Shown one piece after another: positions 24,081 to 32,617 of a stretch of DNA of 64,000 bases (positions are counted from its first letter, which is position 1; the number at the start of each line of letters is the position of its first letter). The translations under genes and the position numbers were made by a program. The notes under the pieces are model-generated. The model ran no database searches and was not told the DNA's origin. It worked only from the letters and a program-made list of their open reading frames with translations. This DNA comes from Eubacterium sp. ER2. GTDB taxonomy: Bacteria; Bacillota; Clostridia; Lachnospirales; Lachnospiraceae. Location: positions 1 to 64,000 of the forward strand of contig NZ_JPJE01000001.1 in NCBI RefSeq assembly GCF_000765215.1, in the 5' to 3' direction.

Positions 24081-26555
24081 TTAATAGATGTATGCTTTCC
24101 AGATACCCTGGTTTGAAAGGTCATCAGCGCTTGTGTAAAACCAGTAACGGCCGCTTCCTCCCTCTACATACACATACTGAGATCCTGCTTCCTCCCGAAT
24201 GCAGGAAAATGTCCCGTTCTCGGCATGAGCCGTCCCCGAATCCGCATCACTGCCGTCCGGGTGACTCCAGCTGATCGCAATATCGCCATTGAACAGATTT
24301 CCCGACACATTACCGGAATAAGTCCAGTTCCACTCTTCGCCATTGGAGTCCACTTCCCTGTATTCAGAATACGTGCACTGCCCATTGGCCGCATCCCCGC
24401 TCCAGACGCCCTCTGTCACGGTATACTGGGTATCGGAATCTGCATAGATTCCAAACTGCTTTCCATTTCCATTTCGCTGGCTGTCCTGGACATCCCCGGC
24501 ATATACCCCATACGTGCTGAGAATCATGCCGGATCCTTCCGCAATCTCATCAAGCTTCTGTCCGTTCTGATAGTAGTAAATTCCAGTTCCAAGCTGAGCC
24601 CTGTCTCCCTTAAAATAAGCCAATAGTCCGGCATAATCAGAAGACTGCATCATACTGTATATCTGCTGCAGGGTACAGGCATCCTTCAAATCATCTACTT
24701 CGCCTTCAGAAAAAGAGTATTCCCCGGCATCCAGAGAAGCTGTCACCTCATCGATACGGTTCTGCCGGATAAGAAGCGTCATCAGCCCGCCCGGGGCCTC
24801 CGTCCTTGAGTCATCCATTTCTATGGCCTCCTTGTAGGCCGCTTCTGCCCCCTCAAAGTCTCCGGCCTCCGCCAGTCCATCGGCTTCCTCTATCTTATCC
24901 GTATATTCCTGATCCGCTTTTTTCTCTTCCATCTTCGAAATCAACAGGGCAATTTTCCCGTCTGTATCCTGGCAGGCACTGCTTCCATCGGCCAGAACCT
25001 TCAGGGCCTCATCATATTCCTCCTGAGCCCCGTATACTTCTGCCAGGCCCAGATATCCCCTTTCATCTTCGGGATATTCTTCCATTCCCTCCTCAAACCG
25101 CGTCCTGGCTTCTTCGTAATCCCCTGCCTCCAGACTGCTCTGGGCAGTTTCAAAAAGCCTGTCTCTTGCAGACTGAACCCGAAAATGCCAGATTCCAGCT
25201 ACCAGCGCCACTACCAGCACAGCCGCCACGGCGATAAAGGCATAGCGGTTCTTCTTCCCGCTTTTTTCCGGCTTCCCGTAATCCGTGCTTTTGTACTGCT
25301 GGAAGGAATACAGCGGAGGCTCTTCTCCCTGCTTCTGATCCTCTGTCTTCGGACTCTCCGTCGTCTGATTTCCTGTCCCTTGGTCTTCTGCCATCTGATT
25401 TCCTGCCGTCTGGTCTTCTGCCGTCTCTGTCGAATTTGCCTTGGCCGCGTCTGTTTCTGAAAAGTCTGTCTTCCTTTCGCCAAACACGGAAACCGTCTCG
25501 TCCAGGCGGTCCCCCCTGCTATCCTCGTACGGGTTCCGGCTCTCCTTAACCGGAGTATCTTCCTCTTTTTTCACAGTTCCACCGGCTTCTGTTCCTGCCC
25601 CGGCCATCTTGTCTGCCGGTCCAGAGGCCGTCTTCTGCCCGTTCCGGTTCCAGCTTTCCAGGTCCTGACGCATCTGCCGGGCGCTCTGGTAACGCTTTTC
25701 TTTGTCTGCCTGGCAGGCTCTCAGAATGATACTTCCCAGCACCGGGTCCGCATCTGCCGGAGGGGACGGTTCTTCCCCTTTCAGCCGCCGCACCAGGGCT
25801 TCTTCCTTGTCCTGCTGAAGGAGAAATTCTTTTTCGGAGGGCAGAGGTTCAAAGGGCATCCGGTTCCGGTTTAAAAGGCGGTACATCACCAGGCCCAGGG
25901 AGTAAAGGTCCACATTGTAGCTGCTGCCGCTCTCCCCAAACCGCACTTCGGGCGCCATGTAAAGTTCCGTGCCCTTCCGGGAGAGGGTGCCCTGGGTCTT
26001 TTCCATCTGTCTCGCAATCCCGAAGTCGCCCAGTTTAAAATTTCCGTACCGATCCACAAAAATGTTGGAAGGTTTGATATCCCGGTGGATAATGTGACTC
26101 TGCTCACAGTATTCCAGCGCCTTACAGATATCGCCTCCCAGTTTCGCCACTTCCCGGGCATCCAGAGGGTGCTCCCTGCGGTAGGCGTCCAGATTCTGCA
26201 GAAGCTCCATCCGGATATAGACCTCCCATCCGATGGCGTCCTCCCGCTCCCGCACGTCAAAATCTTCAATATTTACTACATTTCCGGCAGATTTCAGGGT
26301 CTCCAGCGTCCGGATTTCATTCATCACTCCTTTGGCAATGGACTGATAATAGGACTGAATCGACTGGCTGGTCATTCCGTCGCTTATCATTTCCCGGACT
26401 TCTCCCTCTTCCCGGGGTATCTGAATTACCTTTACCGCACTGTAAAAGGTTTCTCCCTGAATCTCCCTCTTCGCCTTATATACTTCACCATAGGCTCCCC
26501 GGCCGATCAGCTCCACTGTATGCCAGGCCGGCCATATCTGACTGATTCTGTCCAT
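24081..26555 (-). CDS. Membrane Ser/Thr kinase with TPR- and MORN-like ectodomain (kinase 2)
   Basis: 824 aa. Kinase domain 1-300 with IGRGAYGEVY, Lys42, Glu80, HRD 157-159, DFG 177-179, APE 201-203. The long linker (301-437) holds DETVSVF (Thr354) and an imperfect EDQxxGNQ repeat (about 380-400). Membrane helix 438-457. The ectodomain begins with TPR-like helices (465-620, FETAQSSLEAGDYEEARTRF, ADGLAEAGDFEGAEAAY) and ends with MORN-like turns (688-770, GDVQDSQRNGNGKQFGIY, YSGNVSGNLFNGD). TPRs suggest peptide or protein binding at the cell surface; MORN-like units often contact wall or membrane glycolipids. Function within secretion is inferred from the operon. Confidence 0.93.
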   Translation of the reverse strand: MDRISQIWPAWHTVELIGRGAYGEVYKAKREIQGETFYSAVKVIQIPREEGEVREMISDGMTSQSIQSYYQSIAKGVMNEIRTLETLKSAGNVVNIEDFDVREREDAIGWEVYIRMELLQNLDAYRREHPLDAREVAKLGGDICKALEYCEQSHIIHRDIKPSNIFVDRYGNFKLGDFGIARQMEKTQGTLSRKGTELYMAPEVRFGESGSSYNVDLYSLGLVMYRLLNRNRMPFEPLPSEKEFLLQQDKEEALVRRLKGEEPSPPADADPVLGSIILRACQADKEKRYQSARQMRQDLESWNRNGQKTASGPADKMAGAGTEAGGTVKKEEDTPVKESRNPYEDSRGDRLDETVSVFGERKTDFSETDAAKANSTETAEDQTAGNQMAEDQGTGNQTTESPKTEDQKQGEEPPLYSFQQYKSTDYGKPEKSGKKNRYAFIAVAAVLVVALVAGIWHFRVQSARDRLFETAQSSLEAGDYEEARTRFEEGMEEYPEDERGYLGLAEVYGAQEEYDEALKVLADGSSACQDTDGKIALLISKMEEKKADQEYTDKIEEADGLAEAGDFEGAEAAYKEAIEMDDSRTEAPGGLMTLLIRQNRIDEVTASLDAGEYSFSEGEVDDLKDACTLQQIYSMMQSSDYAGLLAYFKGDRAQLGTGIYYYQNGQKLDEIAEGSGMILSTYGVYAGDVQDSQRNGNGKQFGIYADSDTQYTVTEGVWSGDAANGQCTYSEYREVDSNGEEWNWTYSGNVSGNLFNGDIAISWSHPDGSDADSGTAHAENGTFSCIREEAGSQYVYVEGGSGRYWFYTSADDLSNQGIWKAYIY

Positions 26556-26586
26556 CTTCTCATCCCCGTCCTTTGTCTTTTACTCT

Positions 26587-28356
26587 CTAACTCCGGATAA
26601 TCTGCGTCATAATTTGCTTTACGTTAACACACATACCGATTATAAAGATAAAGCCAGCAATACTCACAAATGGCGGCACCACTCCTGCAATAAAAAGCAG
26701 CATCATAAAAAGAGCTACTGCACTACCAAATGCTCCCAGCCAGGCTCCGGCGGCTTTCTTCTTTTTCATCAGTAGAAGCCCTAGCAGGATCAGAACAATG
26801 ATTAAAGGTATTGCCCAGATAGCGCCCACCGGAACGGATGTCGCTGCTCCCACCATCATAAGCAGAATCAAGAAGCCAAACATACCGTCTTCATCAATCT
26901 CCGGCGAGCTAGTCTCGGCTTTCTTTTTTTTCGGTTTTGATGCTGTCTTTCTCTTCTTTGGTTTCGCCTCTGCCTTCGCTTCTGTCCTCTTCTCTGCCTC
27001 CTGCTTTGTTTCCGTCTGGAGCTTCTCCGGTTCCTTCTGCGTTTCTTTCACCGCTTTTTCCTGCTTTTTGTCCTCCCGGATGTGAATCCGGAAATACATA
27101 TCTCCTGCAGGGCCTCCGTTTTCCCCGGACTCGCCCTCTCCTTTCAGCCGGATGGACTGCCCTTCCCGGATTTCCGGAGGAATCGTTACCTGCATCTTTC
27201 TTCCGCCCACCGACGCCATAATATATTTCTGTCCCGGGTGAATCTCTTTGTCTAACCAGATATCTTTTCCCGGCCTAGGCTGTTTTTCCTTCTCTGGCTC
27301 TTTTGGTTCCTCCTGAAAAAAGGCAACCGTTTCTTCCGAAAACTCTTCCTGCCTTGCCGTGGACTCCGCAGCTTCCTCCCGGAACAATTTATCCTCTGCA
27401 GCCTGCTCCGTCCGACTTTCTTTTCCAGTCTGAGCGGCGTCTTCCGGACTTCCCTTCCAGAGCAGCAGATCCCCCTTCATCTCTTCCGCGCTCTGATACC
27501 GCTTCGCTTTGTCCGGCTGGCAGGCCTTCAGAATGATTCTGCCCAGTGCTTCTCCTGCATCCACGGGAAGGGGTAGTGCTTCTCCCTTCAGCCTTCTGAC
27601 TAGTGCCTCCTCCTTCTCCTGGTAGGAAAGCATCTCACTTTCCAGAGACTCAAAGGGCATCCGGTTCCGGTTTAATAACCGATACATCACCAACCCCAGG
27701 GAGTAAATGTCCACATTATAGCTGCTTTTACTCTCCCCAACTCGCACCTCCGGAGCCATGTAAAGCTCTGTCCCCTTCCGGGAAAGTGTACTCTGGGTTT
27801 TCTCCATCTGCCTTGCGATTCCGAAATCTCCCAATTTAAAGTTTCCGTAACGATCCACAAAGATGTTGGAAGGCTTGATATCCCGGTGAATAATATGGCT
27901 CTGCTCACAGCAGATCAGGGCCTCGCAGATATCCCGGCCCAGATTTGCCACTTCCTCCCGGCTCATCAGTCTTCCCTTTCGGTAGTCGTTCAGATTCTGC
28001 AGAAGTTCCATCCGGATATAGGCAGTCCAACCGATGGCGTCCTCCTTCTGCTGTATTTCAAACTCTTCGATATTTACCACATTTCCCGCAGACTTCAGGG
28101 TCTCCATGACCTTAATCTCATTCATCAGCCCCTGAGCCACGGATTCAAAGTAATACTGAATAGAGGCGCTGGTCTGACCCTCATTCAGCATTTCCCGGAT
28201 TTCCTCTTCGCCCTGGGGAATCTGGATAATCTTAACGGCACTGTAAAATGTCTCCCCCAGTTCCTCCCGTTTTGCCTTATATACTTCTCCAAAAGCACCC
28301 CGGCCTATCAATTCCACAGTATGCCAGGCCGGCCATATCTGACTGATTCTGTCCAT
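26587..28356 (-). CDS. Ser/Thr kinase fused to a DnaJ C-terminal-domain-like module (kinase 3)
   Basis: 589 aa. Kinase domain 1-300 (Lys42, HRD 157-159, DFG 177-179, APE 201-203). SEETVAFF with Thr343 lies in the linker. Residues about 373-427 (GGRKMQVTIPPEIREGQ, IRLKGEGESGENGGPAGDMY) carry the signature of the DnaJ/Hsp40 substrate-binding C-terminal domain, IP-x-G-x-x-G-x-x-(I/L)-R-L-x-G-x-G and NGGPAGD. There is no J domain or zinc finger. A Lys/Glu/Ala-rich stretch (430-485) leads to three or four membrane helices (about 492-578). The fused module stays on the cytosolic side with the kinase, so it may hold unfolded or secreted substrates. Nearly identical to kinase 4. Confidence 0.92.
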   Translation of the reverse strand: MDRISQIWPAWHTVELIGRGAFGEVYKAKREELGETFYSAVKIIQIPQGEEEIREMLNEGQTSASIQYYFESVAQGLMNEIKVMETLKSAGNVVNIEEFEIQQKEDAIGWTAYIRMELLQNLNDYRKGRLMSREEVANLGRDICEALICCEQSHIIHRDIKPSNIFVDRYGNFKLGDFGIARQMEKTQSTLSRKGTELYMAPEVRVGESKSSYNVDIYSLGLVMYRLLNRNRMPFESLESEMLSYQEKEEALVRRLKGEALPLPVDAGEALGRIILKACQPDKAKRYQSAEEMKGDLLLWKGSPEDAAQTGKESRTEQAAEDKLFREEAAESTARQEEFSEETVAFFQEEPKEPEKEKQPRPGKDIWLDKEIHPGQKYIMASVGGRKMQVTIPPEIREGQSIRLKGEGESGENGGPAGDMYFRIHIREDKKQEKAVKETQKEPEKLQTETKQEAEKRTEAKAEAKPKKRKTASKPKKKKAETSSPEIDEDGMFGFLILLMMVGAATSVPVGAIWAIPLIIVLILLGLLLMKKKKAAGAWLGAFGSAVALFMMLLFIAGVVPPFVSIAGFIFIIGMCVNVKQIMTQIIRS

Positions 28357-28387
28357 CTTCTCATCCCCGTCCTTTGTCTTTTACTAT

Positions 28388-30199
28388 CTAACTCCTGATA
28401 ATCTGCGTCATCTGGCGCTTTATCCGGACACAGAGCCAGATTATAAAGAAAAAGCCGGCAAAAATCACGAAAATCGCGGGAACATATAAAAACGGCACCA
28501 TCATCATGACTCCCATAATATCCGACAGTATCATAAATAAAGCCACCCCACTTCCCAGCGCTCCAAGCCAGGCTCCGGCGCCTTTTCTTTTTTTCATCAG
28601 CAGAAGACCCGGCAGAATCAGAACGGGAATCAGAGGCACTGCCCAGATAGCGCCCGCCGGTATAGAAGCCGGTGTTCCCACTATTGTAAGGATAATCAGC
28701 AGTTTCTGAAGCTGCTGTTCATCCATGTCTTTCTGGCGAGATCCGGTCTTTTCCAGATTTTTAAAATACGTCCTGTTCTTCCGTCCGGAACCCGCTCCGC
28801 TCTTCTTTTTCTCCGCCTTCGGCTTCTTTGCTTCCTGCTTTGCCTCCGCCTTTGGCTTCTCCTGCTTCTCCGGCTCCTTCTGCGTTTCTTTCGCCGTGTT
28901 TTCCTGCTTTTTCTCCTCCCGGATGTGAATCCGGAAATACATATCTCCTGCAGGGCCTCCGTTTTCCCCGGGCTCCCCCTCTCCTTTCAGCCGGATGGAC
29001 TGCCCTTCCCGGATTTCCGGAGGAATCGTTACCTGCATCTTTCTTCCGCCTACCGGTGCCATGATGTATTTCTGCCCAGGACGAATCTCTTTGTCTAACC
29101 AGATATCTTTTCCCGGCCTGGGCTGTTTTTCCTTCTCCGGCTCTTTGGGTTCCTCCTGAAAAAAGGCAACCGTTTCTTCCGAAAATTCTTCCTGCCCTGC
29201 CTGGGGCTCCGGCGCTTCCTGCCAAAACGGTGCCTCCTCTGCAGCCTGCTCCGTCCGGTTCTCTTTTCCTGTCTGAGCGGAGGTCTCCGTTTTTCCTTTC
29301 CAGGCCAGCAGGTCCCGCTTCATCTCTTCCGCGCTCTGATACCGCTTCGCTTTGTCTGCCTGGCAGGCTTTCAGGATGATTCTGCCCAGCTCCTCTCCTG
29401 CATCCACAGGGAGAGGCAGGACTTCTCCCTTCAGCCTTCTGACCAGCGCCCCCTCCTTTTCCTGGTAGGAAAGCATCTCACTTTCCAGAGGCTCAAAAGG
29501 CATCCGGTTCCTGTTTAATAACCGATACATCACCAGCCCCAGAGAGTAGATATCCACATTGTAGCTGCTGCCGCTCTCTCCGAGTCGCACCTCCGGAGCC
29601 ATATAGAGCTCCGTTCCCTTTCGGGAAAGAGTACTCTGGGTTTTCTCCATCTGCCTTGCGATCCCGAAATCCCCCAGTTTAAAGTTTCCGTAACGATCCA
29701 CAAAGATGTTGGAAGGCTTGATATCCCGGTGAATGATACGGCTCTGTTCACAGCAGATCAGGGCTTCGCAGATATCCTGGCCCAGATTTGCCACTTCCTC
29801 CCTGCTCATCAGTCTTCCCTTCCGGTAGTCATTCAGGTTCTGAAGAAGCTCCATCCGAATATAGGCCGTCCACCCAATGGTGTCCTCCTTCTGCTGTATT
29901 TCAAACTCCTCGATATTTACCACGTTTCCCGCGGATTTCAGGGTCTCCATGACCTTAATCTCATTCAGCAGCCCACGGGCCACGGATTCGAAGTAATACT
30001 GAATGGAGGCGCTGGTCTGGCCATCGCTTAGCATCTCCCGGATTTCCCCCTCGTCCTGGGGAATCTGAATAATCTTCACGGCACTGTAAAAGGTCTCTCC
30101 CAGCTCCTCCCGCTTTGCTTTGTATACTTCTCCAAAAGCGCCCCGGCCAATCAACTCCACGGTGTGCCAGGACGGCCATATCTGATTGATTTTGTCCAT
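28388..30199 (-). CDS. Ser/Thr kinase fused to a DnaJ C-terminal-domain-like module (kinase 4)
   Basis: 603 aa, first of the four kinases to be transcribed. Same design as kinase 3: kinase 1-300 with all catalytic residues (Lys42, Glu80, HRD 157-159, DFG 177-179), SEETVAFF (Thr343), DnaJ-CTD-like 373-427 (TIPPEIREGQ, KGEGEPGENGGPAGDMYF), a charged linker, then three or four membrane helices (about 500-595). The bases match kinase 3 closely across kinase, linker and DnaJ parts and diverge in the tail, so one copy arose by tandem duplication. The 31-bp gap to kinase 3 is itself nearly repeated between kinases 3 and 2. Confidence 0.92.
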   Translation of the reverse strand: MDKINQIWPSWHTVELIGRGAFGEVYKAKREELGETFYSAVKIIQIPQDEGEIREMLSDGQTSASIQYYFESVARGLLNEIKVMETLKSAGNVVNIEEFEIQQKEDTIGWTAYIRMELLQNLNDYRKGRLMSREEVANLGQDICEALICCEQSRIIHRDIKPSNIFVDRYGNFKLGDFGIARQMEKTQSTLSRKGTELYMAPEVRLGESGSSYNVDIYSLGLVMYRLLNRNRMPFEPLESEMLSYQEKEGALVRRLKGEVLPLPVDAGEELGRIILKACQADKAKRYQSAEEMKRDLLAWKGKTETSAQTGKENRTEQAAEEAPFWQEAPEPQAGQEEFSEETVAFFQEEPKEPEKEKQPRPGKDIWLDKEIRPGQKYIMAPVGGRKMQVTIPPEIREGQSIRLKGEGEPGENGGPAGDMYFRIHIREEKKQENTAKETQKEPEKQEKPKAEAKQEAKKPKAEKKKSGAGSGRKNRTYFKNLEKTGSRQKDMDEQQLQKLLIILTIVGTPASIPAGAIWAVPLIPVLILPGLLLMKKRKGAGAWLGALGSGVALFMILSDIMGVMMMVPFLYVPAIFVIFAGFFFIIWLCVRIKRQMTQIIRS

Positions 30200-30214
30200 A
30201 CTCTACTCTCTTTT

Positions 30215-31030
30215 CTACTCTGTAATGTCACACAGAACAATCGTAATATTATCCCTGCCTCCCTGGTCAAGAGCCTTCTCCAGCAGGCGTTCCACACACC
30301 GGGCTGTTTTCCGCTCCTCACGGAGAATGCTTTCTATGTCCTCCTCCTCTATCATATCCGTCAGTCCGTCACTACACAGAAGAACTCGGTCTCCCGACAT
30401 ACAGCTTCCCTGCTTTACAAAGGGTTCCATCCGGACTTCCTCTTCCCCCATTCCCAAAAACTGAGTCAGGGTAGGCTTTCTTCCCAAAAAGCCCTGAAGC
30501 TCCGGGGGCAACCGGCTGACATGGGCTTCCGAAAGAAGCGTCAGCTCCCCCCTGCGGAAAAGATAGAAAGGGCTGTCTCCTACGTTTCCCATAATATACT
30601 GATTTCCTTTTGCAAAAAACAGCACTGCCGTGGTTCCTATCTGGATATATTTTTCTCTTTCAGCAGCTTCTGTGACAGAACGGTTCAGGTCCATACAGAG
30701 TTCTTTTACACTTTCCTCGGAAAAAGTTTTCTGTCCGGACAGCTCTCTCATTTTTTCCGCCGCAGTAAAGGAGGCCAGCTCTCCGGCCGCCTCCCCTCCC
30801 ATGCCGTCAAACACCGCCACTGTCACCTGGCCTTCCGGCTCCGCCTGAAACTCCAGAATTCCTTCTGTTCCCTCGTGCATCAGGGGAAGCACAGTACCCA
30901 TAACGCAGAAATTGTCCTCGTTATTTCCCCGCACTTTCCCTTTATGGCTGACTGCCGCAATACGGAATCCCACCGGGCCTGCCTCTTTTTCCGCGCCCAG
31001 CAGGTCTTTTAAATACTTGATTACATTCAT
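30215..31030 (-). CDS. PP2C-type Ser/Thr protein phosphatase
   Basis: 271 aa. PPM motifs in order: VRGNNEDNF, VFDGMGGEAAGE, IGTTAVLFF, GNVGDSPFYLFR, CSDGLTDMI and GGRDNITIVL, with the metal-binding Asp residues in place. No membrane helix, so it is cytosolic. It sits directly before the four kinase genes (15-nt gap) and would reverse their phosphorylation of the kinases themselves, EssC or WXG proteins. Kinase-PP2C pairing is the same logic as PknB-PstP or PrkC-PrpC. Confidence 0.95.
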   Translation of the reverse strand: MNVIKYLKDLLGAEKEAGPVGFRIAAVSHKGKVRGNNEDNFCVMGTVLPLMHEGTEGILEFQAEPEGQVTVAVFDGMGGEAAGELASFTAAEKMRELSGQKTFSEESVKELCMDLNRSVTEAAEREKYIQIGTTAVLFFAKGNQYIMGNVGDSPFYLFRRGELTLLSEAHVSRLPPELQGFLGRKPTLTQFLGMGEEEVRMEPFVKQGSCMSGDRVLLCSDGLTDMIEEEDIESILREERKTARCVERLLEKALDQGGRDNITIVLCDITE

Positions 31031-31041
31031 GGGTTTTCCTG

Positions 31042-31329
31042 TTATTCCTCTCTGAGAAGTCCTGCCTTTTTGGCCTCCTGCTCCAGAAGAGCCAGCCTTT
31101 CCAGATATCCCTCTTCCTCCTCGTTACAATAGCCTTTTTCCAGCACTTCTTCAATTTCGTTTTCATTAAAGCAGTAAAGATTTCTCTTTCCGTACATTCC
31201 GGCAGGATAGCCGGTCCCCACATAATCCGTCACGCCCTTCTGGCTGACAGGCATATAGCCGATGATAATCACGGTACGGATTTCTCCTGTAATCCTGACT
31301 GCCGTTCCCAGTGGAAGATAGTGTTTCAC
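31042..31329 (-). CDS. DUF4176 family protein (first copy)
   Basis: 95 aa. LPLGTAVRITGEIRTVIIIGYMP, DYVGTGYPAGMYG and CFNENEIEEVLEKGY are the DUF4176 pattern: a small beta-rich domain with a C-terminal helix. The start is a GTG overlapping the stop of the neighbouring copy (GTGA). DUF4176 genes recur beside WXG100/LXG genes in type VII secretion loci of Firmicutes, where they are thought to act as small accessory or chaperone-like proteins. No signal peptide. Confidence 0.85.
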   Translation of the reverse strand: MKHYLPLGTAVRITGEIRTVIIIGYMPVSQKGVTDYVGTGYPAGMYGKRNLYCFNENEIEEVLEKGYCNEEEEGYLERLALLEQEAKKAGLLREE

Positions 31330-31688
31330 TGCTTCTCTCCTCCGTCCTCTTCTGCTTTTTCCCGGATTTCCTGGAGAATCTGCTCCAGAAGAAGGGCCTG
31401 CCCGGGCTCCATGGCCTCCAAACTGTCCGCATACTCTGTGACATAGTTCCAGAACTCTTTTCCTTCCCCGTCACAGTATCCCCTGGAGATGACTTCAGAG
31501 ATATCGCCCCGCCGGATAAAGTAAAGAGACTCCTCGCCCAGATAGCCATAGGGCCAGGGCACGCAGAAATATCCTGCGGTCATTGTTCCATTTATCTCTG
31601 CCTTCTGAAAACCGGTCAGAAGAACCGTCTGTCCTCCTGCTTTTACCACACTTCCTATTGGAAGCATTTCTTTTTCTAATGTGCTCAT
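31326..31688 (-). CDS. DUF4176 family protein (second copy)
   Basis: 120 aa, same family as the copy at 31042-31329: LPIGSVVKAGGQTVLLTGFQK, YFCVPWPYGYLGEE, FIRRGDISEVISRGY, followed by a longer acidic helix. Its ATG directly follows the stop of the candidate substrate gene with no gap, implying 1:1 coupled translation of substrate and DUF4176 protein. That position suits a dedicated chaperone or adaptor for the substrate. Confidence 0.85.
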   Translation of the reverse strand: MSTLEKEMLPIGSVVKAGGQTVLLTGFQKAEINGTMTAGYFCVPWPYGYLGEESLYFIRRGDISEVISRGYCDGEGKEFWNYVTEYADSLEAMEPGQALLLEQILQEIREKAEEDGGEKQ

Positions 31689-32597
31689 TTATTTCCCCCA
31701 GTCAAATAGTCCGCCGGCAAAGCTCCCTACCTCGTCCAGAACCATTCCCCCCGTTTCCAGGGTATCGGAAATATGAAGTGTAGAATCCACTACGCTCGTG
31801 ACAACCTCCACGGAACCTCTGATTACAATGTCTACAAATCCATAACCGATTGTACCGGCGACACCCAGGTAGTCCCCGTCTCTTAACTGCTCCAGGGCCT
31901 TTGCCTCCATTGCTTCTTTTCTGCTCATGGTCTCATCGTCAAAGACATAATCCAGGGTCTCCTTCACCGCTTTCTGATAGGCTGTGTCACCTGGAATGAC
32001 CACATCCTTTGCCTTCAGGGCAATGTCTTTAAATTCGTCCCCATTGATGATCATTCCGCTCAATTCCACGGAATCCATCAGTTCATCCCCGAACAGTTTC
32101 CTGGCCGCTTTATCCAACGCTTTCTGTTCTTTTTCATCCAGGCCGTCATAGAACGTTTTCCATTGCTGCAGAAGTTCTTTGGCGTTTTCCTTATTGCTCT
32201 TTACCCCTTCTACTGCCTCTTTCAGCAGATCCATTCCTTCCTCCGCTCCTGTGCCGGCTGTGGAGGATGTAGTATTTTCTTCTTTTCGGAAAGAAATGGA
32301 AGCGCCCCCTGCAGTTTGGGACGCAAGAGCCTGTCCTGCCTTTTTATCGGTATTCTGATAGGTGGTGCAAATTTCTGTCAGAACCGTTTCCAGATTCTTC
32401 ACATACTGCCGATGGTCTTCCGTCTCCTGAGCCGCCTTTTTAACGCTGCCGCAGTATTTGGCTGTGGTAGAATTTCCGGACAGCGCCTGGCTTACGGAGC
32501 TTAACCGCTCCGACAGAGAGGCCAGCCTGGAAACCACCTGATCCTCTTCGGCAATGGCGCTCTGCATCCGGTCAAACTGTACTGAAAAATTCGCCAT
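31689..32597 (-). CDS. Candidate type VII substrate with WXG-like N-terminal helices
   Basis: 302 aa, no signal peptide. Residues 1-100 are two long helices like an ESX/LXG N-terminal domain (SVQFDRMQSAIAEEDQVVSRLASL, VKNLETVLTEICTTYQNTD) but lack the Trp-x-Gly turn. A Ser/Thr linker (100-120) leads to a second domain (about 120-302) that is helical, with an acidic middle and a hydrophobic C-terminal stretch (YLGVAGTIGYGFVDIVIRG, VVTSVVDSTLHI). It does not match a known toxin domain that I recognise. It is the only large protein among the small WXG proteins, so the best candidate cargo. AGTCGGAGGG precedes the ATG. Confidence 0.7.
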   Translation of the reverse strand: MANFSVQFDRMQSAIAEEDQVVSRLASLSERLSSVSQALSGNSTTAKYCGSVKKAAQETEDHRQYVKNLETVLTEICTTYQNTDKKAGQALASQTAGGASISFRKEENTTSSTAGTGAEEGMDLLKEAVEGVKSNKENAKELLQQWKTFYDGLDEKEQKALDKAARKLFGDELMDSVELSGMIINGDEFKDIALKAKDVVIPGDTAYQKAVKETLDYVFDDETMSRKEAMEAKALEQLRDGDYLGVAGTIGYGFVDIVIRGSVEVVTSVVDSTLHISDTLETGGMVLDEVGSFAGGLFDWGK

Positions 32598-32617
32598 ATT
32601 TTTCCCTCCGACTTATG

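Noticed and set aside
25340-25480. Short repeated stretch in kinase 2 as a CRISPR-like or tandem-repeat array
   Set aside because: It is the coding repeat of an acidic EDQxxGNQ linker inside the gene, not spaced repeats.
22009-30199. Kinase cluster as a phage-defence (abortive infection) kinase system such as Stk2-like
   Set aside because: The genes are co-transcribed with EssC and WXG100 proteins and a PP2C phosphatase, which fits secretion control better; no nuclease or toxin effector is linked.
30600-30750. Extra gene on the plus strand opposite the phosphatase (72-aa frame)
   Set aside because: No ribosome site or homology; antisense to conserved PP2C motifs.
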